Assembly (NCBI GenBank): GCA_963573385.1 | Contig: CAUYLG010008959.1 | Location: 62,001 to 126,000 of the forward strand | DNA: 64,000 bases | Reading direction: 5' to 3' | Source: Cacajao melanocephalus | Lineage: Eukaryota > Chordata > Mammalia > Primates > Pitheciidae | In this document: positions 51,100 to 64,000 of the stretch, piece after piece | Layout: every line of letters starts with the position of its first letter | Numbering within the stretch: position 1 is the first letter of the stretch | Notes under the pieces: generated by a model | Seen by the model: only the letters and a program-made list of their open reading frames with translations | Databases searched by the model: none | What the model was told of the DNA's origin: nothing | Position numbers and translations under genes: made by a program

Positions 51100-51600
51100 T
51101 AACAGATCATTATAAAAATACCTTTACATTAAAAGGTAACTTTATTTTGAATCTGGCATGAGATTTTCTTTAGTCAACGAGGGCAGATGAGAAAAAGAAC
51201 ATAGAAAAGCTGAGACATGGAAGGTGAGAATTTGCTTTGCACCATTTTCATGTATTTTCCAAGTATAAACAGCTCATGTTTACTACTACCGCTACAGGAA
51301 TAACAAATTGCCCTTGTAATGATTACAACATGCAACTTGTCAGTGGACAACTAGCAGAAGACAAGGAAAATTCACTCTATCCGTGATAAGAGGGGGTATC
51401 TGATTAGAGTCACTCTGTGCCACCAGTAATAAAAAGAGCTGAAAGCCACGCTGGGCTGGAAGGGCAGCAATCTTCCTTAGCTTTGCCTAGCAGTGCTGAT
51501 AGCCTTGCACGAATATATTTTATCTGGTTGTCTTTGAGTGGAAAGACTTAATTTGATCCACTCTAGATGCTGGGTCGAAGAGTGAGGGAGGAAAACCCAC

Positions 51601-51702
51601 CTTAGTCACTGACGCAGGAGAGATGTAAAAGGGCTCACTCATATTCACTGTCTCAAGCTTCATCCCAACTGTGAAGAAATGGCTTCGCAAATCTGCGTGA
51701 TC
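51601..51702 (-). CDS. SFMBT2: SFMBT2 coding exon: start of MBT repeat 3
   Basis: Exon of 102 bases, the most 5' SFMBT2 exon in the window. Minus-strand acceptor tctttctccctgcag, donor gtgactaag/gtgggttt. It is in phase 0 at both ends and encodes [20 protein letters not shown] then [22 protein letters not shown]....P..I.PASV..V is the N-terminal half of an MBT repeat. As in repeat 4, the position occupied by Asp in the lysine-binding repeat of L3MBTL1 is Asn. Being symmetric (0-0) and 34 codons long, this exon could be skipped without a frameshift, though that would destroy the third MBT fold. The preceding exon lies beyond base 64000. Confidence 0.96.
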
Positions 51703-53179
51703 CTGCAGGGAGAAAGATGAAAATACTGAAAGCCACGGTTCCGTAAATGACCTCAGTTGCTGTCTGTATGTGCTCCGGGAGCATTTTATTGGGTAACTGA
51801 AATCTGATGGAAACAATTCACCCTGCCCGTTTCAAACTTCTAATTATTGCATGATACCATGGATCTAATAATTTTCTGCAGGCTAAATTGCTTTTCGAAG
51901 GGAGAGGCCACAAGGCCTTGTGGCCATGCTTAAATTTACACTAAGCAACAATTCATATTACATGGCTTTGATCTTCCCAGGTACTATCAACTGAAGCACA
52001 GCACAGTACGGGCGGCAGTCTGTCATCCTAACATGGCAGGGTGTCTTCAGAAAACGAGGCCTCTTACTACTGGAGTCACATCATAAGGCTTCAGTCAGTA
52101 CCCTATACCCAGGGTCTGCCCCCACATTCCGTGTGGAAGAGCACACACTTACCAGTTACTGGGAGTAAGCTGGCACACAGCTTACCAGTATGAGTACAGG
52201 TAGGGGTACTCAAGGTCCCATGATCTTAAGAGATGCCTGCAGGTAAGAATCCAAACCTGCCCCACAGACAATCAGAACCTGACTTCTACTCAATAAAGGT
52301 GAGCAACACTCCCTTCCTAATAGGGATCTGGCAGTTTTATAACCCACTCACAGCAAGCTTATAAGAGAGAGATGGGGCTTTCCTGCCTTTAAAAAAAAAA
52401 AACAAATTTCAATATCCACTTCAGCTACACAGGAATAGAGGAGGTTGGCTGGACTCTGGATAGCAGCATTTATCTTGCAGAGATGGAGGTCACCTCATAA
52501 CTCACAGTCGGGATAAAGAGCAGTGGATAAATAAATGTATTTCCAGTCTGTCCCTGAGGAAATAATAGCTGCAAATAAATCCTGCAATTTCCAAATACAT
52601 CAGTTGGGTGTGAAGTACAAAAATATCTGGAGACCTGTTACCTTCTTTTATCTGTGAATCTGAAGTGGGTTTTTAATTACTTCCATGATGTCACTCTATA
52701 TCCAACTCTGAGGACTGCACAGAGCCCAGTCAGGCAGTGCCTGTTCCCCCACAGCCCCCCAAAGCTGGTCAGTACCATCAGTGTCCACCAGGAGATCAGA
52801 CTAGAAGAACTGCTTATACAACTCTCCCCCAGGACACCGAGTTGACAAGGTAACAGAATGTAAACGCCTATAGAACTGCAAGGACCCTTTCATTTTTCAT
52901 GTCCCCAGGGCAGTCTGCAAAGGTCTCTGTAGGAGGAGATGCACGATGAATGCTGGGTCTGGGTGAAGTAAGCAGTGCCATGTCCAAAGAAGACATTAAT
53001 CAGAACAAGAAAGGATGCAGTCCAATACGACAAAACCCATTCAAAGAAAATGGCCACATTAAACACTTAGAAATTCAGAAATTCCTTAAGAACTTACAAT
53101 CAACACTTTATAAAAGTTATATGCATAAGGAAAAGCACAAGGAAATAGGCACAGGTGATGATTTGCATGGTTTATGTTG

Positions 53180-53190
53180 CAAAGCATTTA
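53180..53190 (+). repeat. Target-site duplication of the chimeric insertion, left copy
   Basis: caaagcattta, repeated exactly at 53663-53673. The sequence between here and the Alu is T-rich tail. Confidence 0.85.
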
Positions 53191-53204
53191 ATTTATTTAT
53201 TTTT

Positions 53205-53662
<458 letters not shown>

Positions 53663-53673
53663 CAAAGCATTTA
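53663..53673 (+). repeat. Target-site duplication of the chimeric insertion, right copy
   Basis: caaagcattta followed by tttttaaagg, a good L1 endonuclease-type TTTT/AA site for a minus-strand insertion. Confidence 0.85.
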
Positions 53674-53869
53674 TTTTTAAAGGTGGCTGGGGGAAGGCAA
53701 ATCAGGAAAGAAAAGGAATCGAAGGCTCCTGTACAGAGAGTGAATGTGGATTAACACACACCAGCCGTCATGCCCAGGCAGGGCCAGAAGCCACATGCGA
53801 GGAGACGTCACAACCAAACCAACATTGACTCGCTGACATTGGAACTAAAAGATTCAAAGTTAATTTGAA

Positions 53870-54030
53870 TGCTTCTAGCAGAAAGAAAAGACAAATATTT
53901 AAGGTGCTTGGTATCTCAGTTACCCCAATTTGATCTTTACAAATTATATGAATGTATTAAACAATCACATGTACCCCAAAGTATGTACATGTATTACGTA
54001 CCAATAAAAAAATTTAAACATTAAAAAAAG
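53870..54030 (+). mobile_element. L1 (L1MA/PB-type) 3' terminus, sense
   Basis: ggtgcttggtatctcagtta, ccccaatttgatctttacaa and aatcacatgtaccccaaagt, ending in an A-rich tail, match the L1 3' end. Confidence 0.8.
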
Positions 54031-54399
54031 ATGAGAAGGGAACGCTCTTGTCAGACACCCATGTCGCCAGTACCCATCAGCAGGAAACTGAGTCCCAATC
54101 ATTGCTTCTGCAGGTAAATATCATTCCCCATTTAAGTACAAACCCCTTTCCTCTTTGGAAAAGGGGAATTATTATAAAATTATCAGAGAATAAAACGTGG
54201 CCTGAATGTACTCAGCAAGTCTAAGCAGTCATTATCACGCTGTTTGACAACTCACAGGTGCCCTCAGTCACTCCCAGCACATTCATAACTATAAATAATG
54301 GTTAAACATAAACAGTGAATGTCAGTGTTTCTCAGGAGTCTCCCTCTCTGTGCAGGACCCCTTCCTCCTACAGCCTGTCCCTCACCAGCCACAGCCACT

Positions 54400-54438
54400 G
54401 TTCATTGCATCCTGTATGGTACCCTTTACAGTAAATAG
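54400..54438 (+). repeat. Short copy of sequence at 55776-55814
   Basis: Contains gcatcctgtatggtacccttt plus flanks, matching 55776-55814 over about 39 bases with two or three differences. The right-hand copy sits naturally within an LTR-like repeat; this one does not. Confidence 0.8.
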
Positions 54439-55329
54439 GGCGAGGCATTCCTGAGGTCTGGTGTGCAAGGGCAGGCATGGGTCTTCTCCCAGGCTGCCTC
54501 TCTCACCATGGCCCTCCTTGGAGTCCCTGCTGTAGGGGCATCCCGACAGCCACGGAACTTCTGGTCTACCCACTCTCTTCATTCCCTCCATTCCAGATTC
54601 TGTGCTTCTCTCTGCTCCACGGAACTCTTGCTCCAACCTTTGTTCTCTGAGTAGAGTCAGCTTTCTAAGTAGGGTTTACCCATAACCCTAAGCCCTTTCT
54701 ACATCCCAGGCTCTCAATCTGACCTTGACCACTGACTTGGAGTCTTTAGCTAAATCCACACCCATCCTTTATCCCATACTCCAAGCCCTCTGGGAGGGTC
54801 TGTCAATCATAGCTCCTGGTGCTATTTGGAAACTCTGTGGCCCCAGGAGGCCTGCCCTCTCTGCTGACTTCCTGTGTTCACAGTTGTCTAGCAGAGACCA
54901 GGCAGTGGTTGCTTCTCCTTGGAAATATAGCAGACAACAATGTGTCCCTGAGATAACCCTGTCCGTTCAGGGCTGCGGACTGTATTGCAAATGCTTATGG
55001 GTAACGACTTCAGCATCATCTGCATCTAATTACATCTCTAGGTTAACAGGGGATCGCTTCCGCTTCCTGCACACAACACACTATCTCTTCCTTTGCTCCT
55101 GAGTGTCCTGTGCTCCAATGTCCATCATTAAACTCTCCATCTTTGCTGATCTATAACAATGAACATAAACATCAAAACCACACATGGTCAGATTCAGGAT
55201 AAAAATAAAAACAGCATGACATGAAAATATTCTAAGAATAATGCTCAGTGACCATTATTCCAAAAATTTTAGAACTAGTTTCCCCTCTGCCAGTCTTGGC
55301 TCAGATCTCCTACAACTTAAATTATTTCT

Positions 55330-56110
55330 CCTAGGTTTCAGCTGTGTGGTAAATGTATATGGGTCTTTGTCCCTGGTATAGGACTCCTAAATCCTATGGG
55401 AATTCCCAGGTGATAGGAGCTCTTTTGTTCTAATGGGTCCATTCTTGGTGGGTCCCTAAACAGCTTCAGGGTGGGGTCTCATGTCTGGAAAGCCCAAGGC
55501 ATGATTAGGGAGGGTTGTAAGTTCATTTCCACCCCTGCAAACACTGGGGAGGGAAGAAGAGCTGGATATGGAGCTTATCACCAATGGCCAAAGATTTAAT
55601 CAATCATGCCTACATAATGAAACTTCTATGAACACCCTAAATGACAGAGTTGGGGGTTTTCCAGTTGAATACTTTCATGTGCCAGTAGGTGGGGGCACCC
55701 CAACTCCACAGGGCAGGAAGCCCCTGTGCCTGGGACCCCCTTCCACCCCTCTCCCTGGGCACCTCTTCCACCTGGCTGTTCATTTGCATCCTGTATGGTA
55801 CCCTTTACAATAAACAGTTAATAGTAAGGAAACTGCTCTGTGAGCCATTCTGGACAACTATCAAATCCAAAGAGGAGGTTTGAGGAACCCTAATTTATAG
55901 TCATCAAATACAGGAAGCCCAGGACTTGTGACTGGCATCAATGTGGAGGCATCTGGTGGTACCGAGCCCTTCACTTGTGGGGTCTGCACTGCTTTCAGAC
56001 AGTGTCAGAAATGAATTAAACTGCAGGATATTCACCTGCTGCCCAGAGAGCTGAAGAACTGGTTGATGTGGAAAAACCCACACACATGATGTCAGAAGTG
56101 TTGTGGGTAA
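55330..56110 (+). mobile_element. Old LTR-like interspersed repeat, family not assigned
   Basis: The order gagcttatcaccaatggcca, ttaatcaatcatgcctacat, aatgaaacttctatgaacac, ttgcatcctgtatggtaccc, caataaacagttaatagtaa, ctgctctgtgagccattctg, cttgtgactggcatcaatgt and gtggaaaaacccacacacat is one I associate with a common mammalian LTR-like repeat carrying an AATAAA-type signal. I cannot name the subfamily with confidence. Confidence 0.6.
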
Positions 56111-58061
56111 AAACAGTTCATAAGTTACAGTCAACACACTTCTTACTCAAGGAAATGCATCTGTTTTTCTTTTCAAATTATACAAAACCCCTTAAACTCT
56201 CTTGTTTCATATACTTGAAAAAAAGAAGCCAGAAGAGGTTGCAGCATCCAAACACAGGTATTTATAATATGGCCTCAAACATCCACATATCTTATCCTAT
56301 TAAACTTCAACTCTATTTCAGAAATAAATTTGGATCCTGTATCTTCCAGCCCTAACTTTCATTTTCTGAAAATCACTTTCTAATCACCACCCCACCCTCC
56401 CCCCCCAAAAAAAAATCCCTCTATGACCATATAGAAATCCCACCAGTTCCAAAGCTAAGTCAACGTGATGGGAATTGAGAAGACTCTAGAATAAAGACAT
56501 AACAATTAAGAGTTTGACTAAACCTGCTACTCTAATGTTTATATTATTCATGAATGACAACATCAGAAACGTTTTACTGCAAGAGCAGGACAATATTTTC
56601 TAAAGGGGTTTGCCACTGAAACTTCTGGCCATTGGAGAACTTTTTAAAAACAGGAAGGATAGCCATGTTGTATGTGCAGAACTTTCCAGCAAATGCGAAA
56701 TTCTCTCATTTATACTATGTGGCTCATCCAAGAAAGGCTTCAATAAATATTTATTGAATTAAACTGAAGGGATGACAAAAACTTGATGATTTCTTGACAT
56801 CCATTCCAATCCTATATTCTATCATTCATCCGATAAGCAATGATCAGAAACTACTGAGGCACCGCACAGGAGACTAACAGATATTGCATGGAATATACAC
56901 AACACCCTCCATTTGTCAAAGGGAGAAGGAAAAAACAGACAAGAACAGCTATGGAAGATCTAGACTGAGAAGAAACTTCAGAATAAATTCTTTTACTTCT
57001 ACATGTAAAAACAAAGTATCATTATGATCACGGTAGTCAAAGGATTTATAGGGGTGAAGCTTAATTTGGAAGATGAAAATCATGTGACTCAGAATGATAA
57101 AAGATTCTGGGAAGGTGGTACAGTGACTTTCTGCAGAGACACTGGGCTCTGGATACTGGATGGAAGCATTTAAATATGACCTAAAAGGCAAAAGAAGTCA
57201 TTTGACACTCCTAAGCAATAAGTTTTTATGATAACTGAAGAATTCAATACCAGCGAATTTCCAAATAAGCCAACAGACAGTACTGTTAAGTTCTATGGTG
57301 TAAGTGTCCACCCATATTAGTATATGAGAAAAGATGCAGCTATCCTCATTGAAAAACAAATCTAGTCACTGCAGACCACTTACTTTGGTCTGTTAATGCA
57401 GTTGGAGGGCAGGCATTCATTTACGCAAACACCTAACTAATCATTCTCAATGTTAAGGGCAGACAGAGTTCCTGGTTCCTGAAGATGATTCGCCAACCGA
57501 TTAGGTACTGAGAGATAATGGAAAATTCACTGTCGTTTGAAAGAGACATTCTGGCCTTTGCAAAGCTCTAGAGAATCATTCATGCTTCGCAATTACTGGA
57601 TTAAGAATGATGCTATTCCTGTTATCAGGATATATTACGAAGTCCTTAGTGGATTTACAAATATGCCTGTCACATTCAAGAAGTACTGTTTATTTAAGAG
57701 TACTGGAGTCTGGTCAAATTGCCCACAGAAAAACTACTCTCCTTTAATAAATGCCAGCAATGTCATTCCCATCTACATTCATCACTACCCATTTTTATTT
57801 TTGCCCTAAAGTAGTTTTATATTGATCAAAAGTAAAATGCCATTCATTTTATTGGAGGACTGTCTTAACAGGCAGCTGCGGCAATCTCTCTTCAGGGAAC
57901 CTTATTTTCAGCAGAATGACATCGTAAAAGAGATTCTGTCTACATCGACTTCCTTTCTCCACCCAGGTTTCATCAGCTTTATTCCCTCCACAGCCTGAGC
58001 AGTTCTCACTCCTACTAAGATGTAGTCACTCTGTGCTGAGACTAACTAGGCTGTGCATATA

Positions 58062-58271
58062 CAAACTGGACATCCCAACTCCAAAAATCCCAAGCCCAAA
58101 ACCCGAAACTTTTTGAGGGCCAATAAGACGTTCACAGGAAATGCTCATTGAAGCCTTCTGGATTTTGGGGTTTTCAGATGCTCAACAGGCAAATGTACTG
58201 CAAATATTCCAAAATCTGAAACCAGAGACATGTCTGGTCCCAGGCATTCTGGATAAGAGATGCTCAGTCTG
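58062..58271. mobile_element. Tigger-type (Tc1/mariner) nonautonomous element
   Basis: Inverted ends caaactggacatccc and gagatgctcagtctg, flanked by TA on both sides (58060-58061, 58272-58273). Inside are cccgaaactttttgagggcc, gaaatgctcattgaagcctt and tattccaaaatctgaaacca. Confidence 0.8.
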
Positions 58272-58284
58272 TAATACCAAGTGG

Positions 58285-58490
58285 ACAGAAATAGCTAACA
58301 TGTTGTAAATACTGGCAGGCAGGCTCCCTGCATTGTCATCTTCCACTTACACAGACTGTGGGGTGGAATCCCTCTTGCAGAGAGGAAATTAAGACACAGA
58401 GAGGTGAAGTTGCCTAAGCAAGGACACAGAGCTGAGAGAAGCCAGGCTTCAAGCACGAGCAGCCTGACCCAGTCTGAGCCCCCCATCCAG
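58285..58490 (+). repeat. MIR SINE
   Basis: cagagaggaaattaagacac, agagaggtgaagttgcctaa, gcaaggacacagagctgaga and tgacccagtctgagc follow the MIR core. Confidence 0.75.
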
Positions 58491-58679
58491 CCACCACGTT
58501 ACATAACAACCGGGAAACACAGACCCAAAGGAATTTTTAAAAAATCAATAATTAAAACAAGCAGACAATACCACTACAACCTACCTGTAGCCCCCTAAAA
58601 TCTTATTTCAAAGAAAGCTATAATCAAGTTAAAAAGTGATAGCTAGTAACACTGATCATTTACTTAAATCCTCCAAGTC

Positions 58680-58981
<302 letters not shown>

Positions 58982-59430
58982 CCTCCAAGTCTTGCTGTTA
59001 ATTCCTTGAATTTTTAAATGACTTAAGAAAAAAGTATGTGAGTGCATTCCCACCCTAAAAATTACTTCCAAAATGTTTATCTACAGCCAGTCACAGCCTT
59101 CATTAACAATGAACAAATATCATGACTACTTTTGCGTGTGTGTACATTAAGCAATGAAGAGTTAGGAAATACATGCAGCAAAATGTCCATGGTGCTTCAT
59201 AAATTATCCTTTATCGATACCTACTTTCACATGATGTTATCAATGTTAATCAAGACAGGTTGCTCTGAACAATGTGGTTAATCTAGTCCACATGGCTGGC
59301 TGCAAAGTCCACAGCAACCCCAACCTCTGACTGGTATGTTAAATACCATGTGATAAGCACCATTCTACAATGAACGGACAGGAAAGTAGTTGATGTGATT
59401 CCTGACCCTGAGAAGATGGAAATTTACTTA

Positions 59431-59940
<510 letters not shown>

Positions 59941-59948
59941 AAAAGAAC

Positions 59949-60036
59949 TGAGCAGTGAGACAGGAAGTAGAGTATTATGCTGGAAAAAGGAGCAGTGAGA
60001 CAGGAAGTAAGTAGAGCATTATGCTGGAAAAAGGAG
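59949..60036 (+). repeat. 42/46-base tandem duplication
   Basis: gagcagtgagacaggaagta ... attatgctggaaaaagga occurs twice in succession; the second unit has a four-base insertion (agta). It directly abuts the Alu tail. Confidence 0.92.
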
Positions 60037-60480
60037 TATGGACAAACTGCAATATCTTGGTGTCCTGACTTTATAGTTTTGGCTTATGTCTCACTTTTTT
60101 TTCACTTAAAACAGAGGTCAGGAGGATCCGACAACCTCAGAGCCTGCCCTGGGTGCACTCACTACCCACAATCACCCACCGCTTTCAACATCTGCCTCCG
60201 ATGAAGTCCTTGCCTTGGTAGTGATTGCCGACCTGGAAAGGGCCAGCACCTGATTCAGGAGGCGTGAACCATCGCTGCAGGGGAAACACACCTGCCCCGA
60301 TATAGTCATCATGAGTCAGCAGCAACTCACATCTCTGGCAGGTGCCAAAGCTTCAGGGTGAATAGTAAAGTACTTTATAAAATACAGTATACACATGGCT
60401 GTGAGTATTAATCTACAGACAACAATGAAGAGTATTACTAATGGAGAGACAGGAGAAAGAGAAGACAGAAAAGAAAGAAC

Positions 60481-60843
<363 letters not shown>

Positions 60844-61097
60844 TCAAGGGGCTTGAAGAACTGAAGCTTATGCTGTTAAAATGTCATTTTGTGGCTATCA
60901 CAGACTCCAAAAATAGCTAATGCCTTTTCCCATCCCCACTTCATTAGATAAATACATCTCACATGATATAAAATTATGATGATGTGGCATAGGGGAGAAC
61001 AAGTTCTTATTAATTAATACAATAAAATTAAAATGTACTTGGTGAGGATTTTCATGTAAAAAAAAAGGCACTGAAATCATCCTTATGCAGAAACCAA

Positions 61098-61392
61098 ATT
61101 CTTTTTTTATTGACATAGGGTCTCTGCCACCCAGTCTGAAGTGCAATGATGTGATCAGCACTTGCTACAACCTCCACCTCCCAGGCTCAAGCAATACTTC
61201 CATCTCAGCATCCCGGCTAGCTGAGACTACAGGTGTGAACCACCACACCTGGCTAATTTTTTGTATTTTTTGTTGAGATGTGGTTTTGCCATATTGCTCA
61301 GGCTGGTCTCAAACTCCTGGGTCCAAGCAATCTACCCACCTCAACCTCTCAAAGTGCTGGGATTACAGGCATGAGCCACTGTACCTGGCTCC
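61098..61392 (-). mobile_element. Alu (old), minus strand
   Basis: ttctttttttattgacatag at the left (reversed tail), ending catgagccactgtacctggc. Diverged. Confidence 0.92.
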
Positions 61393-62567
61393 AGGAACCA
61401 AATTCTTAACCTGAGTTCAACAATCAAAGGCCACAGGAAATTCTCTTTCTGCGCAGCAATCTCAGTGTCAACTTTCAATTCTTTGGTTCTTCCTTTTGGC
61501 TCATGTGCATATAAAATAAAATACACAAAAAACAGATATACGATTCACCCTGCCCAATTGTTTTAAGCACCAAAATCTTTTAGTGTATTGTACTTACACA
61601 AAAATACTGCATAGTATAATTTTTTTCAGTTCCAACATGCCAGTTTTTTGGTCCACAGGGAACTGAAAAATTGCATGTGCTTCTTTTCAAGACTTCCATT
61701 AATTTGCCTAATTTCTAAGACTAGGCTTCAGTGAAGTCAATGGAAGGTTTTAGTTAGTGCTACATTCAAATTAATATATAACGAACTACGCTTTAATTAC
61801 TCTATTTGTACCAGCATGCTATGTCCTGCTGAAAAAACCATCCAGAGCCGTTTATGATATCATTCCTCTTGTTTCACCAATGACCTAGTGCTCAGATGTT
61901 CATTAGAATATTACTCCCATAATATAGTTTCAATGAAAAACAGATATTAGGAGGCCAGCATTTATTAAATCAATAGTATATGACATTTCAATTTGATCAC
62001 ATTGATTTCAATTTAGCCAGTGAAATATTTGTAACAAAAATGTAATTTTAAAATCTATTGCTGAGCACTAACAAGCATTTCTATTTGTTACTTACAGGTG
62101 TAAAGGGTGATTTTATCCAGTAGCTGTGCATTCAATCAAGTCAAAAAACAGTAATGAGAAACATAATACTGTGGTATCAAACATTACAACACGAACCACA
62201 CAATTTCTAACAGGCAGGATGTGGTGGGTGCTGAGGGGGCCCCTAAATGCATTAACTCAACTGTTGTCATGGAAACATGACGCCAGCATGCTTCAGAGAA
62301 AGAAGCAAGAGCTGCTAAGGCACAGAACTTCTCTACTCAGCAGTCTGAGCTTCTGTTCTGCCCTTTCCAGACACCGACGTGGCAACCACTAAATGCAAAG
62401 AGCTTGCAAACCCCTCTACGTGCTCTGCCACAGGTAGGAAGCTTCCCTGGGAAGCGCTCACCACCAAGCCACCTGGACTGGATCTAATAACAGCTTCAGT
62501 CTCCAGAGCCTTCCTCACACCCCAGCTGCCCTCGGCTTCTCTCCACCAACCATTTCCAGGTGAGAAA

Positions 62568-62781
62568 CAGGGATGATGAACCTCAGCACGATTAACCTTT
62601 CGGGGCCAGGTTCTTTGTTGGGGGGCTGTCCTGCCACTGTAGCATGTTGCAGCTGCATCTCTGGTGTCTACCCACTAGATGCTGACTGCATCCCCCTCCT
62701 GGGACAATTGAAATGTCTCTGGGCTTTGCTACATGTCCACTGAAGAGCACATCCCCCTGGGCCATGGGTTGAGGACCATTG
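62568..62781 (-). mobile_element. MER20 hAT-Charlie transposon, reversed
   Basis: cctttcggggccaggttctt, gttggggggctgtcctgcca, gtctacccactagatgctga and the end gggttgaggaccattg are the reversed MER20 landmarks. No clean 8-base target duplication is visible. MER20 copies have been reported as regulatory elements in decidual cells; nothing here shows activity. Confidence 0.85.
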
Positions 62782-64000
62782 ATTCAGATTAGGTGAAGAG
62801 AGAAGTCAGGTATCGTTGATGAGACACCTGACCTTGTGGTCCTCTTCCCCCCACACTGCTGATGAGCTTCCTCAACATCAGCAGATTATCTCTGCCTCTG
62901 TTTCCAGCATGAACTCACCCCGGTACCCTTCAGCCCCTTGGTGGGATCATGGTGCCAACCATCCCTTTTAATTTTGACTCACCCTGAGGCTGTCTTAGCA
63001 AGACCTGGAAATCCTCACTTGCATTTGTGCAATCTACGCTATAGACTTGGTGCTGCTGTTACCCTTCCACTGCCTACACTTTGAACGTCTGGGGTATTAA
63101 ATTCAAAGATGCTGTCATGAATGATGAGAACAACCATCAACAGTGAGGACCACAATATGGTATTACAAAGATTGCTTTGCATGCGCAGGATGATGACAAT
63201 AACTCAGTTACTCCTTCACCCACCAGCCTACTACCACTATGGCACTGATCATTTCCAACCTGCAGATAAGCAAACTAGTCACCTAAAATGGTACTGGTTC
63301 CCCAGGAAGCCTTTATATATTAAGGGTGCCTTCTCATGCAAAGACCAGACAAAAAACCCTGCTCGACCTGGCATACACCATAAGGAAATCCATCTTCTCA
63401 CATAGCAAAGGATTCCAGAGAAAAGGCAGCTCAAGATTGGTGAACAGAGCCATCAGCAATATCAGAAACGGCCCGGTTCTTTTTATCCTCCTTATTCCAC
63501 ACCCTAACTGTGACAGCTTCTCCCTCGTGGGCTCAAGACGGCTGCAGAAGCTCAAGGCCTCTCAGGCAGAGCAACGGCCCCCTTCCCTATGCTGCTTCTT
63601 CAAAGCAAGGAAACCTCTTCCAGAAATCACCAGCAGACGTCCTCATGTATTATTGACCCAAATTGGTCACGAGACTCTTCCCAAGGCAATCACTGACAAG
63701 AAAAATGGGGCCACTCTTCGGGTTTACACCACTGGTTCTAATTCTACATAGGGGGCAATGAACACCCTCCTGGGTACAGGTATTTATTTGGCAAGGAACA
63801 GAGGCAGTTGTTACTAAGTACAGCAAAAAATCATCCTGGCCAAAATCCCAGGAGAGCCCTTGTCAAAAGCAACTGAGTAATAAGGAGTTGACCTACATAT
63901 TCCAGTTTAAATACCATACGAACAGGCAACACTTAATACATCCAGCATTCATTTTCTGGTTATTTGTTATAATAATACTGAGTTTGTTCTGCCTTTAAAT

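Noticed and set aside
63326..63751. 141-codon plus-strand open frame near the right edge
   Set aside because: No recognisable domain, no repeat or splice context, and composition like random intron. Length alone is not unusual among chance frames in 64 kb. A protein search with any significant hit would reopen it.

Overview
This window is primate nuclear DNA, most likely human. It is AT-rich and holds about two dozen Alu elements, together with L1, HAL1-like, L2, MIR, MaLR LTR, hAT and Tigger fossils. It contains no bacterial-type gene organisation. The only gene I can support is on the minus strand: eight internal coding exons of SFMBT2 (Scm-like with four MBT domains 2, a Polycomb-group chromatin reader, on chromosome 10p14 in human). 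The assignment rests on translated exons I recognise, such as [44 protein letters not shown] and [20 protein letters not shown]. The [11 protein letters not shown] form fits SFMBT2 rather than its paralogue SFMBT1.

In transcription order (right to left) the exons are 51601-51702, 46896-47043, 30931-31013, 23867-23993, 10606-10719, 7295-7337, 5283-5353 and 1209-1348. Each has AG acceptor and GT donor dinucleotides. All split codons join in phase, and the exons sum to 828 bases, an uninterrupted 276 codons. They encode MBT repeat 3 (first three exons), MBT repeat 4 (next two), a basic linker (two small exons) and the start of the SLED (DUF3588) domain. The gene's 5' exons lie beyond base 64000, and its 3' exons (rest of SLED, basic tail, SAM domain) lie before base 1.

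More than 98% of the window is intron. 1349-5282 is dominated by five Alus of alternating orientation. 10720-23866 holds a trimeric Alu with a purine microsatellite tail, a truncated young-type L1, an MST LTR and old L1/MIR pieces. 23994-30930 holds a mosaic of antisense L1 broken by an MLT1 LTR, an Alu, a MER5A and an intruding inverted copy of nearby intron sequence; a Tigger element follows. 31014-46895 holds L1/HAL1 and L2 fossils, a TG-rich tract (on the transcribed strand) and an MST-type LTR. 47044-64000 holds tandem duplications, an L1-Alu chimeric insertion, an old LTR-like repeat, nested Alus and a MER20.

I found no new gene system. The most interesting signals are structural. Several short local duplications look like templated DNA-repair insertions, one retroinsertion appears to have switched template, and a TG-rich intronic tract lies in the gene that hosts a large microRNA cluster in rodents. 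Repeat subfamily names are from memory of consensus sequences and were not computed.
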